Shown here in pieces: positions 11,416 through 23,967 of a stretch of 64,000 nt of DNA. The notes below the pieces were generated by a model. The model did no database searches. It had not been told where the DNA came from and was given only the letters and a program-made list of their open reading frames with translations. The DNA comes from Zoroaster sp. YZ-2022. Lineage: Eukaryota; Echinodermata; Asteroidea; Forcipulatida; Zoroasteridae. The stretch covers positions 8,058,135 to 8,122,134 of the forward strand of contig CM055819.1 of NCBI GenBank assembly GCA_029582265.1, in the 5' to 3' direction. Position 1 is the stretch's first letter. The number at the start of each line of letters is the position of its first letter. The position numbers were made by a program, and so were the translations under genes.

Positions 11416-13371
11416 AATTTTGCGTTAGAATGTGTTGAATTTGAATTTCCTGTTTGGACAGGAAGTAAAGGTCACATTAGGTGGTTTGAAGGTCATATAT
11501 GACCTCATGTTATGAAAAAATAACAAACTTGTCAACCCTTATACATCAAATTAAAGCTATGAGATATGACCTTTAAAATTTGTAAAAACGTTACTTCGTG
11601 TGCCTAATTGGACCATTGGCAAAGCATTTATGATAAGTCATTACACAAGAATTAGAAGCTACTAATGTGAGGACTTCAATTGTGTTTTTGTTTTCTAATA
11701 TGTCATTTAGTTCTTGAGATATTGGCTGTTGAACTTGAAAAAATTGTGAGATTTAAGCAATAAATTAGAAATTAACAAGTGTGACTTGGAACACTGTTTT
11801 TTATTTTAAATATTGACACTAGCCCAACACATACTTTCAAAAACCATGCTAGATGATAAATCAACATTAAAATCACTCAAAGAAAATAGTTTGCCAGGGT
11901 TGTGGCAGCCAGATCAACCTATTCAGCATTACTATGTCACAAAGTTGATTTAGCGTGAAGGGGACTACATGTATAGTAACTGGATTAAACTTGGCTTCTA
12001 AATTCAAAGAACAGGAAGTGTGGGTTAAATTGTTTGGGGAGCTGGGGGAGTTGCTTGTATGGATATGAGCTAAGTGGCCTTACATTAGAAAACAAACTTA
12101 TAACTACTACATGATAAAGTTGGAAGAAAGCTTGCATCCGTGCTTTCCATCTTTCCCTGCCCCCGCAAAAGTAAATAATTCCCAATTCAAACAAAATTAA
12201 ATGAAAATTATATCCACTAGATCCAAATTTGATAATTGCTTGCCTTTTCATTTTATGTAAACCTTTTCAATTCTAGATTTAAATGAAGCCAACATTAGTA
12301 TTTATGTCTTGGTATTAAGTCTTGTACAAAATTAATTTAAAGGTGATGGACTGCATGTTTTTATACTGAGAGTGATCTTTATTTATAATATACTTCACTT
12401 TCAGGTCAAGTTTATAACAAAAATATATAATGATAAATTGACAATGATAGTGACACTGTAATCAAGCATCTCCCTTATTGTGACATTAACATAAATTGTC
12501 TTTGTTTTCACCTAATCTGCAATTAATTAAAAATAATTCATAAAATTTGAAAACAAATTCTACATTGATTTTTACATTTTCAAGGGTTGGCCACAAATGT
12601 CTGCTTGGCTGCGTCCATACTACAGAATTAAAGATCAGATGCCATTTGTACATAAATTTTAGACACTAAGAAATAATCAAAGAGTTGTATGGGTGCTTAT
12701 AAAGTGCTAATAAAAACAATGAAAAACATATTTATTTTAACTTTATCTGTTGGGTTTCATGACTTGACTTTTGTGGTTCACATTTCCCTCCCACAATCAA
12801 TTGAATACTTTGTTGACCTGTTTAACCTACTTGTAACCAATCTAGAAATGAGTGTACCTTGGTCTTACATCCATGCATTAAGTGAAATGACTTCAGTGTA
12901 AATTAGCAACCATGATCCTTTGTTGACAAGAAAACAGAAACAAAGTGCATTTAAAATAAATGTACACTCTGTATGCTTCGATTTAGTGAGTTCAGAATGG
13001 GTGACATTGGGGTTGTCATTGGAATCGGTAATTTTGGAATAAAATGCCTGCCCCCTCCCCAAGTTCTTGGTGATGGCATATGCTGCCACTGGTGATGAAC
13101 CAACACATTTGTTTTCTAAAATTCTTTGATTCTATCATTGCAGCACTATAAGAATCCAAGAACTAGGGAAGGGAGAACAAACTCGCTAACTCTAAGTATA
13201 AGGGGCCCCTTATACTAATTAACTTTAATTGGGTGATCTGCCAAAAGGTATTCCAAGGCACGACACACCCATGCAATGAAGATTAGAGGTATGTTTACTA
13301 TGTTTATATGGCCCAACTGCCAGGGTCACTGTCGGCAATATACATTTTACTAGATCACCAACAGATATGAT

Positions 13372-13720
13372 TTTTTAAATATTAAACTTTGACTTCCCTG
13401 TTTGGTTAAGTAAGGTCAAATTAGGGGTCACCTTTTTGTAAATATTTTTGACAATTCACGATCTGTACAATGGTACAAGGTGAATTACCTCTTGTGATTT
13501 GACGAGATATGATTATTTTTTAATATTAAACTTTGACTTCCGGTTTTGGACAGGAAGTAAGGTCAAATTAAGGTCACTGCTTTTGTAAATATTTTTGACA
13601 ATTAACAATCTATACAATGGTGCAAAAAATGTCAATTTACCTCTTGTGGTTGTTGAGATATATTTTTTTAATACTAAACTTTGACTTCCAGTTTGGACAG
13701 GAAGTAAGGTCAAGTGGGGT
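13372..13720 (+). repeat. tandem array, three units of about 147 bp
   Basis: Same family as 6635-7400, with starts near 13383, 13530 and 13677. Sequence on both sides ('tctacttgttaagttct', 'gtgaagtttgcaagtatgtg') also matches the right flank of that array, so arrays and flanks were copied together. Confidence 0.85.
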
Positions 13721-13864
13721 CACTCACATCTACTTGTTAAGTTCTAAAAGTACATACCAAGTTTCAAGTTCATGTGAAGTTTGCAAGTATGTGTTTGTTA
13801 CCGGACAGTCACGGGGGAGAAGAAAGTAAAAATTTTTTTTTTAAAACCGAACAAAACAAGAAAG

Positions 13865-14055
13865 TGTTCGCTGTCCAATAAGCTCGAACACCTACAAAAA
13901 ATTTTAAAAAAACGAACCAAAAACAAAACGTGTTCATGTAGCTCGAACCCCTAAAAACCGTACAAAAACAATAGGTGTTTCAGGCACATGCGAACACCTA
14001 AAAAAAAAACATTAGCAAAAACATAGGGCTGGTGTTTGTGTTAAATTACAAACAC
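13865..14055. repeat. cluster of GTGTTCG palindromes at a unit junction
   Basis: Three spaced inverted repeats of the form GTGTTC...GAACAC lie at about 13868-13896, 13939-13961 and 13974-13999, separated by A-rich 'aaaaacaaaac' linkers. The next unit's GTGTTTGT/ACAAACAC hairpin follows (14032-14055). Related palindromes occur at 10970, 29242, 29289 and 31592. Confidence 0.7.
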
Positions 14056-14188
14056 TGGGTGTTTTAAGGTTAACTTCCAGTTCAATCAAGTGAGCAGTTG
14101 ATGACGTCATAATCGTATTTATGAAAATATCGACGTCTTTTATCGTAACCAATATCAATATCATTGCCATTGACTATCAATATCAGTA

Positions 14189-17100
14189 TGTGTGAGCGCC
14201 CAACAGGCAGCCACTCATAACAACTCTCCAGTTTTTGTGTTAAATAAGTGTTTTGTAGCTACGCGCTGGTGTCTTCATTTTTATACTGAGTGGTTTCTTA
14301 TTACACCTGGAATCTACTGGACGTTTTATGCGGTATTGGTACATTTGTCAATGTATAATAAGTGAAAAACATTGTATTTTGTCTGTCTCTGCTGTAAGAT
14401 TTTGCTATTTAGATTATACACACATCTTGTATCTTCATTTTTTTTGTGCAGTCAACCTGACTTGAATTTAAACCTGTAGCTTGAGATTATAACCTGTAGC
14501 TTGACCACAAGCCTTTTGTTTGGATCAATTGCTTTGCAGCAGTCAGACAATGGAGGTCTACATATGTTTATCTTACTCTTGCTATCTGGACCATTGTGTC
14601 TCAATGACTCATCTTTAGAGATATGACTACAGCATGCAACCTACGGCTTGTATGCTACATAAAAACTCAACAAATCCGCCATCTTAAATTTCTGGGTTGT
14701 CCTATATCATATTATAGTAATTCATCTGCCACCTTTCACCCTGGAACTCTTAATTTCTGGTGACATAAACCCAAACCCTGGACCTGAAAAACTGATCAAC
14801 ACACCCAGCAACTTCACTCAGCTCCATAAAATTTCCTACAGCCGCAATGAACTACTCAATCTTCGCAATGCTCCATGTACTGTTGTGCCTTATCTTATTC
14901 AGCATTGAGTCAATTAAACTCTTCTTGGAATACGTGTAATCAACCCCAAACATACCGCCGCACACACAGAGGTAAAAAAGCTGGTCGCCGTAGAATGGAC
15001 AAACTTACACAACTGGCACTTCGGCCTGACCAACCCCAACAGTGAAATGAACCACATCAACAAGCGACATTAGCATAACTTCAACTCCAAATGTTCATGA
15101 TGAGTCTAAACTTCAGCTCTGTGTCTTGAACACTCAATCCATATGTAACAAATCGGATGAATTCGTTGACTTTGTACTTGAAAACAATTTGGATCTTGTT
15201 CCCATATCCGAGACATGGTTTAAACCTGATGATGACTTGCAACCCCGCGAGTGCACTCCTGCTGGCTACTCTCTCCATCATATCCCCAGACCAAAAAAGA
15301 CCGGTGGAGGGGTTGCACTTCTCTTTAGGTCAGTTTATCTGTCAGTATGAAGAATATTATGATTGACTACCTATTTCATTTGAGATCTCTGCATGCTGAG
15401 GTGGCATGCTGACTCTGAATCTGTTCGCCTTGTTAATATATATCGACCAGAAAGGGATGTTGATGGTAAACATGTAAATTTCTCCATTTTCTCCAGGAAT
15501 TTGAGAAGTGTTGTGGATTATCTCTTGCACCCATCTGACATTTATTTTAACCGGCGATTTTAACATTCATATGGACATCACTTTCAAGCGAATTATGCAA
15601 ACCAGTTTTAGATCACCTCTCTGCTCATGGACTTATCCAGCACATCACAGCACCCACTCATCGATATGGTCACTGTGTTCACCTCATGATAACGCGTGAA
15701 AATGCTTCACCTCTCATCTCAAATATAACTACCCATCCCAGCTTATCAGATCATTATGCAATCATGGCATATATGAACCTTAAAAACCTCCCATACCTAC
15801 CATTTCTGTAACTACTCGCCACTGGAAAAATATAAATATCGAAGATTTATGTCATGATATTGAATCTCAACTGGAAAATGTAAACCTTGAAGATGGTGAG
15901 CTGGATTCTTGTGTCAATCTATTTGAATCTACTGTCCGTAACATCTTGGACGTTCATGCTCCATAAAAAACTCGAACTGTTAAACTACAATCTAGATCCC
16001 CTGGTTCAATGATGATATTCGTGCTGCAAGGAAAATCCACCGTCAACTTGAGCGAAAATGGCGAGACAATAGGAAGCTTGGAGTACATCAGCAAGAATAC
16101 TGTAACCAACGTGATATTGTGAAGAACATGATTAACCAGGCAAAAATAGCTCACTACTCATCTCTTGTGGAAGAGCTCTGGCGAGTGAAAAAACTCTTTA
16201 AACATTGTTGTTGAAAAGATGCTTCATAAACCCAAAACGCCAGTACTTCCATCTACACACTCCGATCAGGACCTTGCAAATGCATTTTCAAGCTTTTTGT
16301 CCACAGAATTGAGAATATCCGTCGTTCTTTTCCCCAGTATTGCATTTCTATCACAAACGCCGCCACGCAAGGATCCACATTATGAACTGTCTATGTTTGA
16401 GCCTACTAGTGTTACGGAGATCAAGAAACTCATCATGAAATCATACATCAAAATCATGTAAACGTTGATCCAGTACCTACTTCGCTAATAAAACAAAATA
16501 TTGATGTGTTTTGCTAAGTACATCACAATTATTATAAACATCTCTTTCTTCCGGTTGTTTCCCCTATTGTAGAAGGTTGCTGCGTGTTAAACCACTCCTG
16601 AAGAAACCCAACTTGGACAAGGAAGTTTTCAAGAATTACCAAACCAGTAACTTAATTTAAAATGCTTGGAAAAACAATCCAGGCAGTTGTTTCCATCACA
16701 GATCTCTGACCATGTTCGTGCTAATAACCTGTCGGACACATTTCAATCAGCCTATACTAACCATTTCTTGGAACGGAAACTTCTCTTCTCCGCGTCCAAC
16801 AATGACTGTTTATCTGCCATGGATGATGGAAAAATCACTGCATTAGTTTTGTTGGACTTAAGCGCCGCTTTTGACTGAGTCGATCACAAAATCGCTCTCC
16901 GCCTTCAATATCATCTTGGAATGCATGGCACAGCCCTAGATTGGTGTAAGTCCTACCTTTTTAATAGGCCTCCAACATGTTTGTATGTGGTAACGCTACC
17001 TCCGAGCCTGTAATTCTTGACCATTCTGTACCCACAAGGCTTCGTATATTTACAGTGATTTACTGTTTATACCTTTCCAGTTCGTGATATAATTTTGAAG

Positions 17101-18116
17101 TATAATTTAAATTATCATGTCTACGCTGATGACACGCAGCTTTACATTACGTGTAAATCTTCTCCAAGAACCTGCCGATTCGTGTATTACAACATGGAGA
17201 AATGTATTCAAGAGATTCGTAGTTGGATGAGGCAAAACTTCTTGGTGGATCACGTCAGCAATTATCTAAAGTTTCTCTTCCATTTTATTACAGTTGGTGA
17301 CTCATGAATAACCCCCTCATCACAAGCACGTAATTTGGGTGATATATTTGACTCGACAATGACTTTCAAACCTCATATCTCCAACATTGTTCGCATATCA
17401 TCATTTCATATCAAAATATTGGCCGAATAAGGAAATATTTAGATCAAGGTGCTGCTGAACAAATTATACATGCATCCGTTTTGTCACATCACGGCTTGAT
17501 CGCAGGAATCTTTCTCTCCTTTACGATCTCCGCAGAATCAAATATCTGATCTTCAGCACATACAAAACACAGCAGCTCGTGTTGTAACTTTGTCCAGAAA
17601 GGTCATGCCATATCACGCCAATCTTGAAAGAACTGCACTGGCTTCCTGTTTCACAGAAGATTGTTTTTAAACTTGTGCTAATTGTTCTAAATCTTTTAAT
17701 AGTATTGCTCCAATTTATATTTCTGAACTGCTTGAAGTCTACACTCCATCACGCAATTTGCGCTCAACAACATCATCTCACTCCCTAAAAGGAACCAACT
17801 TCAAAACAGAACTGGGGTGATAGGTGTTTTTCATCGCAGCTCCGAGACTCTGGAATCATCTTCAACTAAACTCAAATCTTGTCCTAGTATAACTTGAATT
17901 TAAGTCGCTGCTTAAAACTCATCTTATGTCACAATTCTTCAAAGATGATGTATATTTAGCAATTGCATTGGAGTACATGTATCTCAGTACCTGTTTTTTC
18001 CTATGCTATCATTGTAGATTGTTTGTATTACATGTTTTTCTTTGTTTCCGCGCCTTAAGGCGCCCCAGCAGGGTGGATAATTATGTGCGCGCTACAAATC
18101 TTTATTAGTGTATTAT
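14189..18116 (+). mobile_element. CR1/L2-like LINE, copy A (degraded)
   Basis: This is a full-length-looking copy, about 3.93 kb. Its limits are set by comparison with LINE-free units 1 and 2. It has a 5' UTR, an APE-type endonuclease region (about 15085-15800), a reverse transcriptase (about 16580-17500), a C-terminal domain, and a 3' end (18050-18116) similar to the SINEs. It has more frameshifts and in-frame stops than copy B (59693-63636) and cannot encode a working protein as written. Confidence 0.9.
14710..17960 (+). pseudogene. LINE A ORF2, endonuclease/reverse transcriptase, disrupted
   Basis: Fragments in order: a 2A-like motif with Asp changed to Asn (GDINPNPGP, 14759-14785); endonuclease start LNTQSICNKSDEF and catalytic ISETW; GDFNIH (near 15550); a reverse-transcriptase block LVLLDLSAAFD (followed by a stop where copy B has T-V-D-H); ADDTQLYIT (near 17126); and the C-terminal 'LHWLPV' region. 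Frame is lost repeatedly by single-base changes. Copy B lacks many of these lesions, so they arose in this copy or in sequencing it. Confidence 0.85.
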
Positions 18117-19260
18117 CTTCAAAATAGCTATACTGTTTGTATTTAGAATGTGTTGAAAGTGCAAGTTTCTGTTTTGAGCGGAAGTAAAGGTCCACATCAG
18201 GTCAGTTAAAAGTCATATATCTGAAGTAACAATACTTCCTCATGTTCCTTGAAAAATAACGTTAGTAGCAACTTTAGTTCAGGAGATATGTGGTTAAAGG
18301 TACATATAATGTGCTATACTGAACACATTCCTTCCGGTTCAGTCACGTGGTGAATTTATACTTCACACAAAAAGTAATACATCATGCTAAAATTTGATGA
18401 AAACTCTGTCCGATAATTTCTGAAATATGCAAAATATTCCCTTTTAAATACTGCCATGGGGGAGCGGTCTGATCTGTATTGTTGTCATCGAACATTTTTT
18501 AAAGAATAAGATGTGACTGATAGCTTTATTCACATAAGTCATATTCAACTTCCCTATGACATTGGCTGCAGACCATATAATAGTGCTGCAGAATATTTTC
18601 TATTGAACTTCCGGTTTCCTTCGGAAGAAAGAGTCAGAGTAGGTCCTGTATGTGTGCGAAATGTCACATAATTCGAGGTCTGTGTGATAATGTAAAGATG
18701 GATTCGTTATCTGATGTGGTTCATGATATATGATTTTTTAATATTAAACCTCTATTTGATGTATTTACACTCCTGTCAACGTAAAAGTGTTGTGCAGTTA
18801 TAGGTTAGTCTTCCTAAAGGTTTCACGACAAAACTCGCATTCCATTAGAAACTTGACAGAAGGCTATACAGCTGTACAGCAGACATTGGGTTCAATTCGG
18901 CTGCGACTTGACTCAAAACTATATATGCCTCGTGCTCTCTGTGTGATGAGAGAAGGCTGTGCGAACGCGAAATGGGCAACCTGTAATACGTAAGGAATGA
19001 TTAGCTTCAGAATATTTTTACATAAACTTCAGTTTTTGACTGGAAGGGAGGTCAGATTGGGGTCATGTCTGTGAACGAAATGTCGCAATTCAAGATCTTC
19101 TGGATGTTACAAAGACTGTGAAAATATCTTTTTTGTAGTTCATGAAATATGATTTTTTGAAATATTAAACTTTGATTTTTGCAACTATGTTTTGTTAGAT
19201 GAGTCTCATGGAGAAGAAGGAGACGAAAAGTTTTAAAACGAACAATTTGAAGGAGGTAAA
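18117..19260 (+). repeat. 3' part of repeat unit 3
   Basis: It contains degenerate CTTCCGG blocks near 18165, 18605 and 19030, each followed by 'aaggtca'-like and 'tcatgatatatgattttt'-like sequence. It then has the unit end motif near 19183-19240. No gene is seen. Confidence 0.55.
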
Positions 19261-21225
19261 AATAAAATTAAAAATGCCGACGCGCGGGTCTGAGGCGACG
19301 CACGCGAGACCGGAAACCGGAGACCTATTTTTGACCTTATACCATTTTAAATGGAGTGTACACCATTAGGAATAATCCGAAAACAAACTGAATAAAATAA
19401 TTGTCTAAAAGCTTACTTAGTTTTAAGATGGGAATGGTACCAAAAATCCTGTGAAGTTATTTACCAAAGATGTATACTGGCTTTTGAACTATAAATATAT
19501 GAATGAAATGAAGAGGATATTTACCTGTTATTCCTAAATGACCAAGACAATTTAGACAATCTGATTGGTCAAAACGTAATCATGTGGGGGTGTATTAATG
19601 GATGGTATAGACTGGCTTATCAAAATCAGAACAGTGCGTATGTGACAGCTGTTCACCAGCTGTTTTGTGTGGCGACGCGTGACGCCGATTTTAATCAATC
19701 AGAGTGATCAAGATTGTATCACGCGCCAGACTCATGTCTTTGGAAATGTTTCGTGAATTTGCCCATTTCTATTTGGTTTTATTCAGTAAAAAATGTCATT
19801 TGTTTTACATTTTAAAACGAAAAGAGAACTATCCTTTATTTCGTAAGTCGATACGCACGCGCATTGGGAGTACGCGCATTCTTTTCGCTACTTTCGGTTC
19901 CAAAGCTGGCTCACCTGTGTAAATTACCATTCAAAAGTCCATTCAAAGTGCTTGATTTTTAACTCTCTCATTGGTTAATTTATTCCCTACTATGCTGCTT
20001 GGAGGAAGGAACATCTTCAAATAATGTTTCATTTGAAAGTTCGTAACATAATTTTTTTAAAGTTGAATGTAAAATCGGCCATAAACACGGAATATCTCGC
20101 TTTGCGCTTTTAGCGTTGATTCTCAATTTGTTTGCCAATGAAAATGCGAGGCTATGATTATTATTAATGTAAGGGGTTTGGGTCCGGCACTTATATGTAG
20201 CGTGGGGAGGGGGTCCACAGCGGTAAGCACACAGATTCTTCATGATCTCTCCGCCAGAACACTGACGATTTATTTTGACCTATAACCTGCACAATTGGTC
20301 TGATGAAAATTGTGCAGGCGGTGAGAATATAGAAAAATACATTACACAACCTCGAGCACAAAACATTCACCCCAAAACACAGGCACCTTCAATAAGTCCC
20401 AAGTAGCGCAAATAAAATAACATAAATCACTGCAACACAGTTCCCCAAACCGAACGCTGGTGTGAGATGCAATACTATACACTACGCTCAGTTACATGGG
20501 ATGCATCAATGGCACAGCAGCACTGGGCAACGAGGATATGACACACACACATCGTTGGGCCAACTTCATAAACAATCTTCACACAGAAATACACACTCAT
20601 TCCCCGCTGTCCAGCAGACCAATGCCACACATCACCCATGACAACAAAACATTAACTTATACACGTACATGTACCATGTACCGCAACACAGACCTACAAC
20701 GCTAACCATCACGTGTGTTGCATTCCTAAAACTTCAAGCCAAATTCGTGACCCACAAAAGTTTTCTAACTGCAAAATTACACTTTTGGCAATGATGTTCC
20801 TAAAATCAACAACATCAAATGGATCTATGGATATTTGCGGATACAATGAAAATAAGCATGGGTTTATATTATTGCATTATAATTATTAAAATAAAGTTAA
20901 AAACAGCGAAGAAAGTTTGGCATCCTCACCTGATGAAAATTGTGCAGGCGGTGAGGGCGTGGGTTCAACGAACTTTAAAAGGGCGCCACCACCATCCCGG
21001 CGGAAGTATAACTTTAAGTACAACAGTTAATTAAAACAATAACTAACGTTCCTATAAAGAACAACTCCTCACATTAACAATATACTATGAAGGTAGGCCT
21101 ATGTAGAATGACTATAACCAAGTGTATTACCTACATGAAATGTGCCATTCATGTCCAAAGGCAAGTCGTGACGTTTTGTTCCACAAACTGACGGCAAGGT
21201 ATAAAAAAAAAAAAAGCAGTGCAGT
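19260..21225. other. unassigned stretch with two notable repeats
   Basis: No defensible coding region. It contains the first copy (19821-19928) of a 105 bp direct repeat whose second copy is at 23512-23612. It also contains a CA-rich 604 bp block bounded by perfect 26-base direct repeats (20300-20325 and 20930-20955). Confidence 0.5.
20300..20955. repeat. CA-rich segment flanked by 26-bp perfect direct repeats
   Basis: The direct repeats begin CTGATGAAAATTG and end GGCGGTGAG. The interior is strongly A/C-biased on this strand and has AATAAA near its 3' end (about 20889), but no poly(A) tract. The left repeat also pairs with 'cctgcacaatt' just upstream as a hairpin. It could be a target-site duplication around a retroposed transcript, or a simple duplication. 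Confidence 0.5.
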
Positions 21226-21227
21226 CT

Positions 21228-22134
21228 GGAGACTTACGGTACCCAACATGAAAGAAATACCCGGCGTGGCATCTTAGCATTGTGTATTCTCCCCATACAC
21301 CTTATGGCACAGTTCGCTCGCGTCTAATTTAACCCTTTCATTACCAGCCAGTTATGTCAGAGTACCCTTCTTACCACAGTAATTAGGGCCCAATGTCACT
21401 TCAGCACCAGTGGGTTTCACAATTTCATTGAAGTGCGCCCTCATACAGGCAGGAATAGACACTTTTACTTTCTCATTTGTATGAAAAAATGATGGAAAAA
21501 TGAGTATAAAAGGGGGGAAAACATTGTGAAAAAGGAAATAATCAGTATTTACACAAAGAAAATAAAAAAGGGTGATTTTTCATCAAAGGGGTACAGGTAT
21601 AAGTTTTTTTTCCATGTGAAAACAATAACGGGATAAATTTTTTTGGGATTTATTTTTTCTAGGAATGAACCATTTACTTGTATTCAGTGTAAATACATCA
21701 AACCAAAAGAAATTCCAATGTTGGTTTACTGTAATCTGCGGTTGTCTGACCTTTCCACATTGAACGGGGTTAAAGGCAAATAGTATAGATTTCCCAATCT
21801 AGTGATGGGGTTATTTCTAAACAAGGAACTATGCACATAGGTTGTGTACATTGTTTCAGATAATCTTTGTTTGTTTCGCTGCCTAATTTTCGGTTACTGC
21901 AAACAATGCAGCCGCGTTTCTTTCCATTGGGGTTTTCCAGGATGTTGTTCCCTGTCAACTCAGCGAATATGGTATCCAACCGACTGTTGCGTTGTTCCCA
22001 ACCCAACAGCAAGCCCTGTACAATCCCTATACAAAACAAGGGAGACTTACGTCCAGCTTGTGAAAGAAACCCGGCGTGCGCATCTTAGCATTCTCCCGTA
22101 CACACTTATGGCCCCGTTCGCCCCGCGTCAATTA
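21228..22134. repeat. pair of ~95-bp direct repeats
   Basis: Copies at 21228-21332 and 22041-22134 share 'gagacttacg', 'gaaagaaa.acccggcgtg', 'catcttagcatt' and 'cttatgg'. The 700 bp between them is AT-rich with no recognised gene. Confidence 0.6.
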
Positions 22135-22771
22135 AGATTGCGGCCGGGGGAAGAAGGTTGGGACGTGCGCCACCAATGAGCTACATGTCTCTTTCGCAAA
22201 CGCCGATGCGTGGTGAACATCGTGGTGCGCGTATGACGAGGGGTACATTGACGTTGTGTGCGATGCACTGTAGCTAGTGTGCGTCAATAACTTTCTCCGC
22301 GCTGCCCCGTATACGTGCACGTACTGTATTATAACAGCTGGCGACAAGCATTTTTGAATCATTTAGTTAGAAATCTCAAAATATCGGCAAGGCGATTTCG
22401 AAACTCTTTGAAAGGTAAATCAACATTTTTTATTCAGATTAAGGGAAAAGTCGAGGGTCAACGGTATAATTTTCAGAATCTTCTGTTCGTTGACGCTGTT
22501 TGTGTTCAATAGGTGTCATTTCATTATGTGTTTCTGTGAAATTACATTAAAATTTTCAGTTTTACAAAATATTTTTAAAAAATGTGACAGTTGTGTTTTT
22601 CGTTGTGATTATTAATGGTTAATTTAATTATTATAAAAAGGTATGAAAATTTAAATATTAAACCGTTTCGCAATGTTTTTGCCCTGTCACATTAATGGTA
22701 TGGCCCCAAATGCGCTCAAACCTCGGATCACGTGAGACCCTTCCTCCCCCTGATTGCGGCTAATTTCTAAA

Positions 22772-22966
22772 CGTAAAATGGTGTTTAGAATCCAAACAAC
22801 ATTTGGGTGTCGCAACGTTTTCACGCGTTGTGCATTTCTTTTTGCCATGTGTTTTGAACGCTATTTCTTGTGGTGTCAGGGGATGGCCGTTTAGCGTTTA
22901 AACGCATTTCCAAACGTGTTTTATTTTGCGTGTGTTTAAATTCTAAACACCATTTTTTACAGTGTA
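22772..22966. mobile_element. MITE with ~26-bp terminal inverted repeats
   Basis: Left end 'gtaaaatggtgtttagaat' and right end 'attctaaacaccatttttt' are inverted complements, about 195 bp apart. The right end continues into 'acagtgta', i.e. the element would read TACACTGTAAAAAATGG from that side. The interior is unrelated to coding sequence. The superfamily is uncertain. Confidence 0.7.
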
Positions 22967-23967
22967 GCTTCGCGTAGAAACGCCTATTCCATGATGCTCC
23001 ACGGCAGGTGAGGCAGGGGAGCAAACTCATAACCATGCTCTTGTGCGTTGGGGCGCATTTGGAGGAAAAAAGCCGTAGTATGGATTATAGCGGCGTCACT
23101 AGACTTGTGTTATGACTTAGTATTTAGATGTGTAGAATAAGGAAACACATGCAGTATAAAAACGTAAAGTTCATGGTATTTCGTGCCGCAATTCCAAAAA
23201 GTCGAGGGGCAAATGATTTGATTTAACAACAGACGCATGTAGGGGTGTTTAAATGGACAACCTCCTCGAATTAAGAGAGGCATTTGACTACTTCTGCAAA
23301 TATACGCGCGTTGTGATCTCGGTCTTGCGGCACATAGTCACCATTCCCTTGCCCCTAACGACGTTACTACTTGGTTTAAATTGTTCAGTGTGGGTTGTAA
23401 CATTGATAGACAATATCTTGAGAGTTATACAGTCAGTTTTGCAGTATTTTGTCGTTAGCTAGACCAACATGCTTTACGCAAAACGGCTTGCGTGCACACT
23501 GGTATTTGCAAGGAGAACTATCCTTTATTTCGTAAGTCGATACGTATCATGCACGCGTTCTTTTCGCTACTTCCAGTTCCAAAGCTGGCATACCGTCGTG
23601 TGTAATTTAACCTAGCTTGAGGCAGAAATTACTAACTAGAAAACATTAAGGGTGGTCAATGCATTTCCAGGGCTTCTGATGATTGTTGGAGCCAGTACGT
23701 GCGAAGTGGGTGTGGTTTATGTTGGAATTACATCACGCTTACCAACAACATAATCTGAACTACCGTGCTCAAGACGCGTCGATTCATCAGTGGATGGAAC
23801 ACGTGCGAGGATTGTGCACATGTCGTTACAGAACATGAGAATTACAAACATGCTACATTTAACTCCTACTTGTCTATTCACACCCATTCGGGAAATCAGC
23901 GAGCCCCTGAGGTTTTCATTGGCTATCTCCATGGCAACAAACCGGTCACACATTGGCATCGCGACCT
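22967..23967. other. unassigned stretch upstream of the GPCR
   Basis: It contains the second copy (23512-23612) of the 105 bp repeat first seen at 19821. Otherwise nothing is recognised. 5' UTR exons of the receptor could lie here but none can be shown. Confidence 0.4.

Larger units (their letters stand above)
11009..14031 (+). repeat. hairpin-capped repeat unit 2 (carries a SINE)
   Basis: The start hairpin is at 11009-11028. The first part is a copy of unit 1, interrupted by a SINE at 11160-11415. The latter part has three 147 bp blocks (13372-13720), the end motif 'ttaccggacagtcacggg', and a cluster of GTGTTCG/CGAACAC palindromes (13865-14000). At about 3.02 kb it is close to unit 1. Confidence 0.7.
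14032..19260 (+). repeat. hairpin-capped repeat unit 3, interrupted by LINE A
   Basis: The start hairpin is followed by 'gatgacgtcataatc' and 'caatatcaatatc', then LINE A, then the unit resumes at about 18117 with 'tagaatgtgttgaaa'. It ends near 19183-19240 with 'gttttgttagatgag' and 'gagaagaaggagacg'. Without the LINE it would be only about 1.3 kb, so it is shorter than units 1 and 2. Sequence to 18470 also matches 63637-64000. Confidence 0.6.

Noticed and set aside
20300..20955. Hammerhead ribozyme (CTGATGA core)
   Set aside because: CTGATGA is present, but no stem II with a following GAAA core could be found at the needed position.
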